Assembly: GCA_016713525.1 (NCBI GenBank) | Contig: JADJOZ010000012.1 | Location: 248,001-312,000 of the forward strand | Reading direction: 5' to 3' | Length of the DNA stretch: 64,000 bases | Origin: Bacteroidota bacterium | Lineage (GTDB): Bacteria > Bacteroidota > Bacteroidia > AKYH767-A > OLB10 | In this document: positions 45,395 through 53,696 of the stretch, piece after piece | Numbering within the stretch: the stretch's first letter is position 1 | How the letters are laid out: every line of letters begins with the position of its first letter | Position numbers and translations under genes: made by a program | Notes under the pieces: generated by a model | The model's database searches: none | Told to the model about the DNA's origin: nothing | The model's input: only the letters and a program-made list of their open reading frames with translations

Positions 45395-46516
45395 ATGAAA
45401 AAATTACTGGTATTATTTGCAGTATTAGTTTATGCTTCAAGTGGTGCTTTTGCACAGAAAGTTAAAGTCCAGACAGCATTTAACTATTACAAGTACGATG
45501 AACTCGACAAGGCCAGAACAGCCATTGATGAAGCCATTGTGAATGAATCAACCATGGGTATGGCAAAAACCTGGTATTACAGAGGTTTGATTTATCAGAA
45601 AATGCACAAGCATCCGAAGTTCGGAGACCTTGATCCACAGGCACTTGTAAAAGCTTATGAGTCGTATAAAAAGGCTTTGGAAATTGAACCGAAGTATGAG
45701 TTTCAGGAAGAAATTCAACAAAATATGACGGTCATCGGAAATGGGCTATTTGGGTCAGGTGTTGAGAATTTTAATGCGAAAAAGTATGATATGGCATTAA
45801 TTGATTTTGAGAATGTTCTGAGCATTACTCCGGATGATACTTTAGCAACTTTGAATGCTGCATACAGTGCTGAACGTTCAGGAAATAAAGAAAAGGCCAA
45901 GACCTATTATAATAAGCTGATTACCATGCGTTATAAAGAGCCTAAAATCTATATTTTCCTGGGAAATCTGTATAAATCCGAAAGCGATAGTGCAAAAGCT
46001 TTATCGACTATTCAAGCCGGCCGAACTGCATTTCCGTCAGATAACAGTTTGGTGATCGAAGAACTTAACATGTATTTGTTCAGTGGCAAAGACAAAGAAG
46101 CTCTCGAATCATTAAATCTGGCCATTCAGGGTGATCCTGCAAATGCAAACCTTCATTTTGCACAAGGTACTGTATATGACAAGGTTAACAAGAACGATCT
46201 GGCTGCAACATCTTATAAAAAAGCAATTGAGCTGAAGCCCGACTATTTTGATGCTTATTATAATCTGGGTGCCATGTATTTTAACGAGGCTGCAGAAATG
46301 GCCAATAAAGCCAATGATTTGAAGTCGAATGCCGAATATGGCAAGGCTAAAGAGAAATTCGATGCACGTTTCAAAGAAGCAATGCCGTTTCTGGAGAAGG
46401 CTTTAGAACTGAATCCAACTGATACCAATACCATGGTTTCGTTGAAACAGTTGTATGCCAGAATCAATGAAACTGCCAAATATGAAGCCATTAAAAACAA
46501 GCTGGAAGGCAAGTAA
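45395..46516 (+). CDS. Exported TPR protein
   Basis: A protein of 373 residues with a signal peptide (MKKLLVLFAVLVYASSGAFA, cleaved before QKVKVQ). At least six TPR units fill the mature part, including NLGAMYFNEAAEMANKA and AQGTVYDKVNKNDLAATSYK, with a first unit adapted to a longer insert (QKMHKHPKFGDLDP). It is a periplasmic or surface-facing scaffold by prediction. It lies 44 bases after gyrA; no separate promoter is evident, so read-through from gyrA is possible. A terminator follows at 46537. Confidence 0.8.
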   Translation: MKKLLVLFAVLVYASSGAFAQKVKVQTAFNYYKYDELDKARTAIDEAIVNESTMGMAKTWYYRGLIYQKMHKHPKFGDLDPQALVKAYESYKKALEIEPKYEFQEEIQQNMTVIGNGLFGSGVENFNAKKYDMALIDFENVLSITPDDTLATLNAAYSAERSGNKEKAKTYYNKLITMRYKEPKIYIFLGNLYKSESDSAKALSTIQAGRTAFPSDNSLVIEELNMYLFSGKDKEALESLNLAIQGDPANANLHFAQGTVYDKVNKNDLAATSYKKAIELKPDYFDAYYNLGAMYFNEAAEMANKANDLKSNAEYGKAKEKFDARFKEAMPFLEKALELNPTDTNTMVSLKQLYARINETAKYEAIKNKLEGK

Positions 46517-46536
46517 TAAGGCTCCAAATTAACCTT

Positions 46537-46568
46537 AAAAAGGAGACATGAAATTGTCTCCTTTTTTT
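46537..46568 (+). terminator. Terminator of the TPR protein gene
   Basis: AAAAAGGAGACA (46537-46548) and TGTCTCCTTTTT (46555-46566) form a perfect 12-bp stem with a 6-base loop, ending in seven T. Confidence 0.87.
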
Positions 46569-46717
46569 ATGGATTTAAGTTGGCGATAGGTAGCTCATTC
46601 AATTCTTCAGAAAGATCACTAATATGTCCCGATTCATTCAATTCTGGTATTACCGGATTCTCAAACCGCTGTAAGTCAGTGGGTAGACTTCTCTAAAGTC
46701 TATTTAACATAATATTA

Positions 46718-46776
46718 ATTATAGGACATTTGCAGGGGTTTTGAAATATGGAGCAAGCCTGCAAATGTCCCATAAT
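46718..46776. repeat. 19-bp inverted repeat (18 of 19 matched)
   Basis: Left arm 46718-46736 and right arm 46758-46776 match at 18 of 19 positions (core GGACATTTGCAGG / CCTGCAAATGTCC), with a 21-base spacer. No T run follows, so it is not a simple terminator. A small second hairpin (ATAAT-ATGC-ATTAT) overlaps the right end. It lies 100-160 bases before a T9SS cargo gene; an operator or an RNA hairpin in a long leader are both possible. Confidence 0.7.
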
Positions 46777-46876
46777 ATGCATTATGACTAAACACGAGTT
46801 TTGCCTAAATAAGCTCATTCAAATACAAGGTTTATCTATTATCAATCGTACCTTAGCATTTCCAAAAACCAAACCT

Positions 46877-49800
46877 ATGAAACGCCTGCTGATTTTTGCT
46901 TGCCTGATATTAATGAGTGATTTTTCAATGGCTCAGATTGCTATTAAACCAGCTGCATCCACTGATGCCGGAATTCCCGATTGGGCCCGTTTGATGTACT
47001 CCGATAATCCCAACTTTTATGAGGTTGAGACTGCTTATTCAGCCTACTATCGAACGCATAAATTCGTTAAAACACGACATACTGCTTATTACAAGCACTG
47101 GCGCAAATATGTCCAGCCTTTTCTGGATGAATCCGGATTTGTTAAGATTCCCGATGCCAATCAACGCGAATCACGCAAATTACAGATGCAGTCACGCACC
47201 TCTAAAACCATGTCTACCGGAGGTCCCTGGTCATTTGCAGGCCCTGAAAAACATACCCGAATCAGGTTCAATACCACCGACCCGGTTGACCAGGTTTCAT
47301 GGCATGCTAACGTTTATTGCATCGATCAAAGTATGAGTAATCCTGATGTGCTCTTCGCAGGTGGTGAAAATGGCGGTGTGTACAAATCGGTAAATAAAGG
47401 TTTGCAGTGGGAATTCAAATCACTCAACGAAGACATGACCACAGTCAGCGCTGTGGCAATTCATCCGGCCAACGAAAATGAAGTTTTGGTTTGTGCCGAC
47501 GAAATTACTTACCGTTCCGTTGATGGCGGCGATACCTGGCTTCCCATAACGACCTTAAATAATAAATACATCTGGCAATTTAAGCATCACCCCGACAATC
47601 CGACAGTTGTTTTCGCTGGTGCTGAAAATGGTCTCTACCGCTCTGTTGATGGCGGTTTAACTTTCAATCTGATAGTTACCGGCGAATGTCAGTCCATTGC
47701 CGTAAAGCCCGGCGATGGCTCTGTAATGTATGCACTCATTCATGATGCTGTTTCCAAAATTGCTTCAGTTCATAAATCCATTGATTCGGGACTTACATAT
47801 ACTATCAAACCCAACGGTTGGTTTACGGTTCCTGCTGTGGATGCCGGAAAAATTACCAGCTATGGTGGATGTATTGCAGTTACTGAGGCCGAACCCGATC
47901 GCGTTTATGTTTTGTTGGTTGGCGAAAGTCAGGCCACCGCACAATTGCAATTGCATGGGCAGATTGGAGTTTACCGCAGTGATGATAGCGGCGAAAACTG
48001 GACACATCCACACGGACAAATTGGTGCTCCTTATAATGCCGCCACTCACCCAAATATGATGTCGTTTAATGGCGATAACAATACCTACAACCAGATTTAT
48101 TACAACACCACACTGGCGGTTTCTCAGTTAGATGCAGACCGGATTTTAATTGGTGGATTGAGCATGTGGCGTAGCAATAACGGCGGTACCACCTACCAGC
48201 CTGTTGGTGGATATGTAGGTAGTGTTGCCCGAATACACCCTGATAATCAGGAGTTTAAAATATACAAGACCTCCCCTACTACCGAAGAATTCTGGTTTGC
48301 CAACGATGGAGGCATTAACTACTCCACCGATTTTGTGGCTACTCATGAATCGAGATGTGTGGGCATTTATGGAAGCGCCTTTTGGGGATTCGATCAGGGA
48401 TGGAATGATGATATCATGGTTGGAGGGCGTTACCATAATGGTAATGCCGGTCGCCGGGATGGATATCCTGCAGGAGAATTTATTTCATTGGGTGGTGGTG
48501 AAGCTCCCACAGGTTATGTGAATTACAGCAATGAAAGAAAGACATACTTCAGTGATATTGATGGAATCGTTTTACCGGACACCATGAATGGAATAGCACA
48601 AAGTTTTCCAATGAATCTGGATCCAAATGAAAGTTATGTTGATAATGCCAGTTCACGCGTGATGTTTGACTGGGATTATTGGAATGTTGCATATTCAGGC
48701 CGCGACAACAAAATATACAAATCAGAAAATGGCGGAAGTGCCTTTGGTGAGATGCATGCTTTCGGAACAAATATAAATGACAAAGTTTATTGGATTGAGC
48801 AAAGTCGTGCTAACACCGATGTGATGTTTGCGCAACAGGTAGTTGCCAACATTTCCAGGCTTTGGAAAAGTACCGACCGTGGCGCCACATGGACACTGGC
48901 AACTCTTCCACAAAATAAGCGTGATTTGAATTTTACACTCAGCTACAACGATCCAAATAAACTATGGATCAGTTTTCCAAAAGGTGCCAATGGAGCAAAA
49001 GTTTATCAGAGTAATGATGGAGGAGCAAGCTGGACCAACATAACTACCCCAACGCTTGATGGACTTGAGATAGAAACTATGGTTCATCAGTATGGAACAG
49101 ATGGCGGAGTTTATTTGGGAACCTATCACGGTCCGGTATTTTACCGTAACGCAACCATGCCCGATTGGGATGAATTTGGAACCGGTTTGCCATACATTTC
49201 TTATCCTTTAAGAATGGTACCCTTTTACCGTGATAACAAATTACGTTTGGCGACCTGGCATTTAGGAATATGGGAAAACGAACTCTATGAACCATCTGCC
49301 CTGGTAGCAGATTTTTCATCCAATTTCGAAGCATTTTATTGTCCCGGAGATACCTTGAAATTTGTTCCGCATTCGGTTGCATCTGCTGGAGCTACTTATC
49401 AGTGGTCGTTTCCGGGAGGATCACCGGCGTCTTCCACTCAAATGTTTCCTGCCACAACTTATAGTGCTGCGGGCAGCTACGATATCACGCTCATAGTAAC
49501 CGATGGTGCCAATTCTGATACCATAACCAAAGCAGCATTCATAACCAATATTGCTTCCGGAACGATCCCTTTTGCTGAAGGATTTGAATCGGGCACCATT
49601 GCTGCAGACTGGAAACTCAAAGGACAACCATCAAACCCATCTTATTGGAATGTAATTGGTGGTGTTGGTGGATATGGAACCAGTAACTACACACTAGAAT
49701 ACAACAATTATTATTATGACGCACAGGGAGCTCACGATGCTTTATGGACCGCTAAATATGATTTTACAAATATGTCGCAGGCCCAGCTCTATTTCGATGT

Positions 49801-50353
49801 TGCCTATGTTCCATACAGTAATACATATAGTGACACACTGGAGGTTTTGGTATCAACAGATTGTGGAGCTACGTTTACATCCTTGTATCTGAAAGGCGGC
49901 AACCAGTTAGCTACGGGACCGGCAAATGCATCGGCACCGTTTGTTCCATCGGCATCACAATGGCGTACCGATACTGTTGATGTTTCAGGTTATGCAGGCT
50001 TTGATGAGGTTTTATTCAGCTTCGAGAATATTGGACGCTACGGGCAGGTTTTGTATGTGGATAATATCAACATCAGTGCACAATTCACCGGAATTCAGGA
50101 AGCCGACAGCAAAATCACATATGCTTTGTATCCCAACCCGGCAAGTAGTTATTTCATAATTGCAGTCGGCTCAGGAACCATTCCTAAAGGAACACCAATA
50201 TTCATCTACAGCACATCCGGGAAGCTCATAAGTTCTTCCTCAGTCAATGCTACTACCGATAAAATCAGGATCTCCACCGGCACGCTTGCTACCGGTTTTT
50301 ACTTTGTAAAAATTGGGGAAAGCGTGATAAAGGTTGCAGTCAGGAAGGATTAA
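46877..50353 (+). CDS. Sortilin/BNR-type beta-propeller protein with PKD domain and T9SS sorting domain
   Basis: A secreted protein of 1158 residues from the ATG at 46877 (MKRLLIFACLILMSDFSMAQ is the signal peptide). Residues about 120-840 hold many BNR/sortilin-type units with the S-x-D-G-G-x-T-W motif (RSVDGGDTWLP, KSTDRGATWTL, QSNDGGASWTN), which form one or two beta-propellers. A PKD domain follows (about 855-940, YQWSFPGGSPASS), then a jelly-roll segment (FAEGFESGTIAADWK). A type A sorting domain closes it: YALYPNPASSYFII, then TGFYFVKIG, ending KVAVRKD. Export by T9SS is inferred. The stop codon lies inside a short ATTAAGG heptamer pair. Confidence 0.88.
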   Translation: MKRLLIFACLILMSDFSMAQIAIKPAASTDAGIPDWARLMYSDNPNFYEVETAYSAYYRTHKFVKTRHTAYYKHWRKYVQPFLDESGFVKIPDANQRESRKLQMQSRTSKTMSTGGPWSFAGPEKHTRIRFNTTDPVDQVSWHANVYCIDQSMSNPDVLFAGGENGGVYKSVNKGLQWEFKSLNEDMTTVSAVAIHPANENEVLVCADEITYRSVDGGDTWLPITTLNNKYIWQFKHHPDNPTVVFAGAENGLYRSVDGGLTFNLIVTGECQSIAVKPGDGSVMYALIHDAVSKIASVHKSIDSGLTYTIKPNGWFTVPAVDAGKITSYGGCIAVTEAEPDRVYVLLVGESQATAQLQLHGQIGVYRSDDSGENWTHPHGQIGAPYNAATHPNMMSFNGDNNTYNQIYYNTTLAVSQLDADRILIGGLSMWRSNNGGTTYQPVGGYVGSVARIHPDNQEFKIYKTSPTTEEFWFANDGGINYSTDFVATHESRCVGIYGSAFWGFDQGWNDDIMVGGRYHNGNAGRRDGYPAGEFISLGGGEAPTGYVNYSNERKTYFSDIDGIVLPDTMNGIAQSFPMNLDPNESYVDNASSRVMFDWDYWNVAYSGRDNKIYKSENGGSAFGEMHAFGTNINDKVYWIEQSRANTDVMFAQQVVANISRLWKSTDRGATWTLATLPQNKRDLNFTLSYNDPNKLWISFPKGANGAKVYQSNDGGASWTNITTPTLDGLEIETMVHQYGTDGGVYLGTYHGPVFYRNATMPDWDEFGTGLPYISYPLRMVPFYRDNKLRLATWHLGIWENELYEPSALVADFSSNFEAFYCPGDTLKFVPHSVASAGATYQWSFPGGSPASSTQMFPATTYSAAGSYDITLIVTDGANSDTITKAAFITNIASGTIPFAEGFESGTIAADWKLKGQPSNPSYWNVIGGVGGYGTSNYTLEYNNYYYDAQGAHDALWTAKYDFTNMSQAQLYFDVAYVPYSNTYSDTLEVLVSTDCGATFTSLYLKGGNQLATGPANASAPFVPSASQWRTDTVDVSGYAGFDEVLFSFENIGRYGQVLYVDNINISAQFTGIQEADSKITYALYPNPASSYFIIAVGSGTIPKGTPIFIYSTSGKLISSSSVNATTDKIRISTGTLATGFYFVKIGESVIKVAVRKD

Positions 50354-50362
50354 GGATTATTT
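50349..50362 (+). repeat. Heptamer repeat, short copy at a stop codon
   Basis: ATTAAGG followed by ATTATTT; the TAA stop of the preceding gene is part of the first unit. It is the left-most copy of the (ATTAAGG)n family seen further on. Confidence 0.55.
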
Positions 50363-50457
50363 GGTTCCGTTAAGAATAAAATCTATGCACCCATTCAGAC
50401 CATTTTTTTATTTCTCATTTTGATTCTCATTCTCATTCTGTTTAGCATCTGCCATGC

Positions 50458-50587
50458 AGGCTTTGTTACTTTTTGCTTGACCACCCTTCGGCGGTGCTCA
50501 GGGTTTCCATTGCATTAAATTTCTCCTACGCCATCGTATTTCAACTGCCTTGAGGCTTTGTTACTTTTTGCTTGACCAAAAAGTAAC
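50458..50587. repeat. 26-bp direct repeat and perfect 10-bp hairpin
   Basis: The 26 bases at 50458-50483 (core GTTACTTTTTGCTTGACCA) recur exactly at 50553-50578. The second copy continues into GTTACTTTTT (50560-50569), GCTTGACC, AAAAAGTAAC (50578-50587), a perfect hairpin, and then AAAAAGTCAAG, which can pair with CTTGAC. The first copy lacks the right arm. Similar GTTACTTTTTGCTTGACC elements are familiar to me from intergenic DNA of other Bacteroidota; this recollection was not checked. Confidence 0.75.
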
Positions 50588-50680
50588 CAAAAAGTCAAGA
50601 ACAGCATCAGGCACTTTCCTTCATTCTTTAGATGTTTTTAGTGAATCACGATTTACCTAAATGATTCTAAACTGTTGGAA

Positions 50681-50774
50681 GTTTGCCGTGCGCTGCTTTT
50701 TACTAAGTCAGTTTTTTTCTAAGAAAAAACTGACTTGTAAAAAAAGGCGCGAGTCGCGGCGCCAGACGGCAAAC
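50681..50774. repeat. Long composite hairpin of 94 bases
   Basis: Nested arms: GTTTGCCGT (50681-50689) with ACGGCAAAC (50766-50774); GCGC (50690-50693) with GCGC (50747-50750); TTTTTAC (50697-50703) with GTAAAAA (50737-50743); AAGTCAGTTTTTT (50705-50717) with AAAAAACTGACTT (50724-50736). The 3' side carries an extra CGCG-AGT-CGCG hairpin. No protein is encoded. It may be a dispersed repeat element or a structured RNA. Confidence 0.72.
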
Positions 50775-50844
50775 CACCAACACGTGCTGGATGCTGTTCG
50801 GTCCTTTTAAGTGAATGCACAGAAAATATGCAGAAGGCGGATGA

Positions 50845-50879
50845 ATTATGAATTAAGGATTAAGGATTAAGGATTTTGT
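50845..50879 (+). repeat. Heptamer array (ATTAAGG)n, five units
   Basis: ATTATGA, three perfect ATTAAGG, then ATTTTGT; followed by CCTGCTCAG and GGAAATTTC, the partial 3' flank of this repeat family. Confidence 0.75.
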
Positions 50880-50983
50880 GATCCTGCTCAGAAGGAAATT
50901 TCGTTAAAATCATAGATGATAAATGATAGATTGATTCTGCTCAGAAAAAATTCAGGATTCAACTTAAATGCCATTCTTCACAA

Positions 50984-51358
50984 TTCAATTCTTGTTAATC
51001 GCTATTCAATAAAATCATCTTGAGAACGAAAAACCACCTATTTTGGCAGCACCAAAATAAATCATAAGTGAAAAACGAAATTTTAATCAGCCTAAAGCCC
51101 CACAACTTTTAACATACAACTTTCAACCCCGCAGTAGTGTTCCACACTGCCGGGCAGGCTTTCAACACTTCGGCTGCGCTTAGGCCAAGCATTAGCACAT
51201 AAAAAAAGCAGTCACTGCAATTTACTCAGAAACAAAAAATCACCAAACCACCAAACCATCAAACCACCAAATCAAGAGCAGTCACACCATTTTACTAAGG
51301 AATAAACAATCAGCACCCCTCGACTTCGCTCTGGGCGGCGCATAAGCACATCACCACA
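50984..51358. repeat. Duplicated intergenic block, copy 1
   Basis: About 375 bases, almost identical to 53323-53696 (a handful of substitutions and a one-base indel). Within it lie the perfect hairpin TATTTTGG-CAGCA-CCAAAATA (51039-51059), a CACCAAAC-type short tandem repeat (about 51240-51273), and two CTTCG-type motifs. It borders directly on the 3' end of a T9SS propeller gene. Confidence 0.88.
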
Positions 51359-52883
51359 TTATTCAATCAGCATCTTCTTCACCAACCGCTCAAATTCCGT
51401 CTCAAGAACAATCATGTACACTCCATCAGCCCTACCAATCATCGACAAATCTCTGGTATAATACCCATTCTGTATTCTTATTGGCTCCGAATGAACAACT
51501 TTCCCTTGCATATCATATACTAACAACATGCCGGTTTTACCTTTCAAATTAGAGGCATTTATAAATGCTTTTTCCCATGCCGGGTGGTAGTAAACATGAA
51601 GCCTGCCTAATGCCGCTGCCCCTGCTAACTCATTTTGCGATACCAACGTATCACACGGGCTTCCAAACAGTGCGGGTAAGTCGTAATCGGGGTTGTTGGG
51701 GAGGCCCTTGTATGCTCGCTTGCCACCCATATAAAAACTAAAAGGTTGAAAATCGCAAGCTAATCCTAAGCTATCTGGAAAATTAATAACTGACAAATTC
51801 ATGTTAACTACATTGTAAACACTATCGGGGTAAGGATATGGTGTATTAAATCCATTATAATATTGATTGCATAAGTAAATTTTATTGTCTGGTCCAAGTT
51901 CTAAAGTACCAAGTACACTTGTCAAAGTATCAATAGACCAAATCATAACTTTACTAGCCATAATATTGGCAGCATTCAAATCATATTGAAATAAATATGA
52001 GGGAGTTGCATTTGTACTTACATACAACTTACTAGCATCGGGTGAAAATTCACAACTCCAGGTTAGAATTGATGGTGTTGCACCAGGATCTTCTTCTATG
52101 GTAATCGGAGTACTTAACCAGCCTGTGCATCTGTTAAAATCAAAAAGTTCTACAACATCTTGAATACTGCAAAAAATCATTTTATCACCATTCCTTGAAA
52201 ATTTGATATTCCCAGCATTTGTTCGGTTTTGTTCTCCGATTGATTGAACTGAGAAATTCTGAATACCATTTGGAGTTATTAAATATGAGTAAAAATCATT
52301 ATTAGATGTGAACGTGGGAAAATCAGATTTTCTCAAAATCAACCACCAATCTCTGCCATTACCATGTTTAACAGCATTCATGCAATCAACCATGGCAAAG
52401 CTTTGTAGTTGAACATTTTAACAGTAACAGCTCCAAGCCCCCGTTCAGGCGCATGTCTATGATGCTGTATTTAAGGCCAAAATCATTTCCTGTGACTCCG
52501 ATAGAAAACAAATAGTATGTACTATCATTGGCAGGATTTGGTACAATTACCAATTCCTGATACCAACCTTTCCCAAAAATTGAATCTCCATTTAGCATTA
52601 TATTATGATTTTGATCAAATATAAAAGTTGAATAAGCCAAAGTTGCAGAGTAAGCCGACATAGTTGCTGCATAAAAGAGCAGGTTTCCACCTTCATCTGC
52701 AATGCTTGCACAACTGCCCCGTCCATCCATCCCACTACTAATTGGTGATGCAATTCCAGATGAAAAATCTATGGCAGCACTGTCGCCAAAGCACCAGATA
52801 GCATTGCGTTTTTGAGCATTTGCGGTCCCGCAAGCGATGATGCTGAAAACAATAAATAAAAAACCTGCCTGGAATAACTTCAT
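51359..52883 (-). CDS. T9SS-secreted beta-propeller protein, tandem paralog 1 (two single-base frameshifts)
   Basis: After repair 508 residues. A signal peptide (ending GTANAQ) is followed by KRNAIWCFGDSAAIDFSSG, the family start, and propeller-like repeats (NGGNLLFYA-type, FSPDASKLYVSTN, LELGPDNKIYLC). A type A sorting domain closes the protein (GKTGMLLVYDMQGKVVHSEP, then DGVYMIVLETEFERLVKKML). Two bases are missing close together, near 52433 and in the T4 run at 52416-52419; with them the segment reads LNGGLGAVTVKNVQLQSFAMVDC, in line with paralog 2. The C-terminal domain is nearly identical to that of paralog 2. Function unknown; surface exposure inferred. Confidence 0.8.
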
Positions 52884-52903
52884 GAGGCTAAAATACGAAA
52901 AGA

Positions 52904-52924
52904 ATTAAGGATTAAGGATTTTTT
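52904..52924 (+). repeat. Heptamer array with conserved 3' flank
   Basis: Two perfect ATTAAGG units and ATTTTTT, followed by GTTTCTGCTCAACAGG and AAATTTCTTC, the fullest form of the 3' flank together with the copy at 62843. Confidence 0.75.
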
Positions 52925-53033
52925 GTTTCTGCTCAACAGGAAATTTCTTCTCCTTCTGTTTTTGATTCTGTTCCTGTTTCTTCCCCTTTCTCATTCTCAT
53001 TCTGCTTTTCCCTCCGCCTCACCCCTGCCCTCC

Positions 53034-53075
53034 TTTTAGGATTAAAGATTAAAAATTAAGGATGAAGAATTTTTT
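53034..53075 (+). repeat. Heptamer array, degenerate, six units
   Basis: TTTTAGG, ATTAAAG, ATTAAAA, ATTAAGG, ATGAAGA, ATTTTTT in exact 7-base register, followed by a decayed flank (ATTTCTTAGCAGG). Confidence 0.7.
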
Positions 53076-53220
53076 ATTTCTTAGCAGGATGAAGTTTATA
53101 CTGCGACTTTTGCTCATCTTTGCATTATTGTTCTGCTTCTCCATTCCCCTATTTCCAGTTCTCATTCCGATTCTGTCCATTCCTCCGTGGAATATTTCGG
53201 GCTGGAGAGGGAGAGATTCA

Positions 53221-53283
53221 ATTAAGGATTAAAGATTAAGGATTAAGGATTAAGGATTAAGGATTAAGAATTTACAATTTAGG
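53221..53283 (+). repeat. Heptamer array, nine units
   Basis: Nine units in exact register: ATTAAGG, ATTAAAG, four ATTAAGG, ATTAAGA, ATTTACA, ATTTAGG, then a run of T. The longest array of the family in this window. Confidence 0.82.
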
Positions 53284-53322
53284 ATTTTTTTTTCCAACCG
53301 AATAATATGTCATTCTTCAATT

Positions 53323-53696
53323 TTCAATTCTTGTTAATCGCTATTCAATAAAATCATCTTGAGAACGAAAAACCACCTATTTTGGCAGCACCAAAATAAA
53401 TCATAAGTGAAAAACGAAATTTTAATCAGCCTAAAGCCCCACAACTTTTAACATACAACTTTCAACCCCGCAGTAGTGTTCCACACTGCCGGGCAGGCTT
53501 TCAACCCTTCGGCTGGGCTTAGGGCAAGCATTAGCACATAAAAAAAGCAGTCACTGCAATTTACTCAGAAACAAAAAATCACCAAACCACCAAACCACCA
53601 AATCACCAAATCAAGAGCAGTCACACCATTTTACTAAGGAATAAACAATCAGCACCCTCGACTTCGCTCTGGGCGGCGCATAAGCACATCACCACA
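53323..53696. repeat. Duplicated intergenic block, copy 2
   Basis: Counterpart of 50984-51358 at an offset of about 2339 bases. The hairpin TATTTTGG-CAGCA-CCAAAATA recurs at 53378-53398. It also borders directly on the 3' end of a propeller paralog. Confidence 0.88.

Larger units (their letters stand above)
46517..46876. other. Intergenic region with terminator and long inverted repeat
   Basis: 360 bases without a supported gene. It holds the terminator at 46537-46568 and the inverted repeat at 46718-46776. A frame open from 46748 merely extends the next gene upstream; its first 43 residues carry no signal-peptide features, so I start that gene at 46877. Confidence 0.6.
50354..51358. other. 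Gene-free repeat-rich region of about 1 kb
   Basis: No open frame of 60 codons lies fully in this interval. It contains a pyrimidine-rich stretch with TTCTCATTC units (about 50405-50445), a 26-bp direct repeat with a hairpin (50458-50587), a long composite hairpin (50681-50774), a heptamer array (50845-50879), and one copy of a duplicated block of about 375 bp (50984-51358). Confidence 0.8.
52884..53696. other. Gene-free repeat-rich region between paralogs
   Basis: 813 bases without a supported gene. It holds three heptamer arrays (52904, 53034, 53221), two pyrimidine-rich stretches with TTCTCATTC-type units (about 52935-53033 and 53105-53185), and copy 2 of the duplicated block (53323-53696). 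Confidence 0.8.

Noticed and set aside
46748..46876. An upstream start of the sortilin-like gene at 46748
   Set aside because: The added 43 residues contain no signal peptide and lie on the inverted repeat; the ATG at 46877 gives a regular signal peptide.
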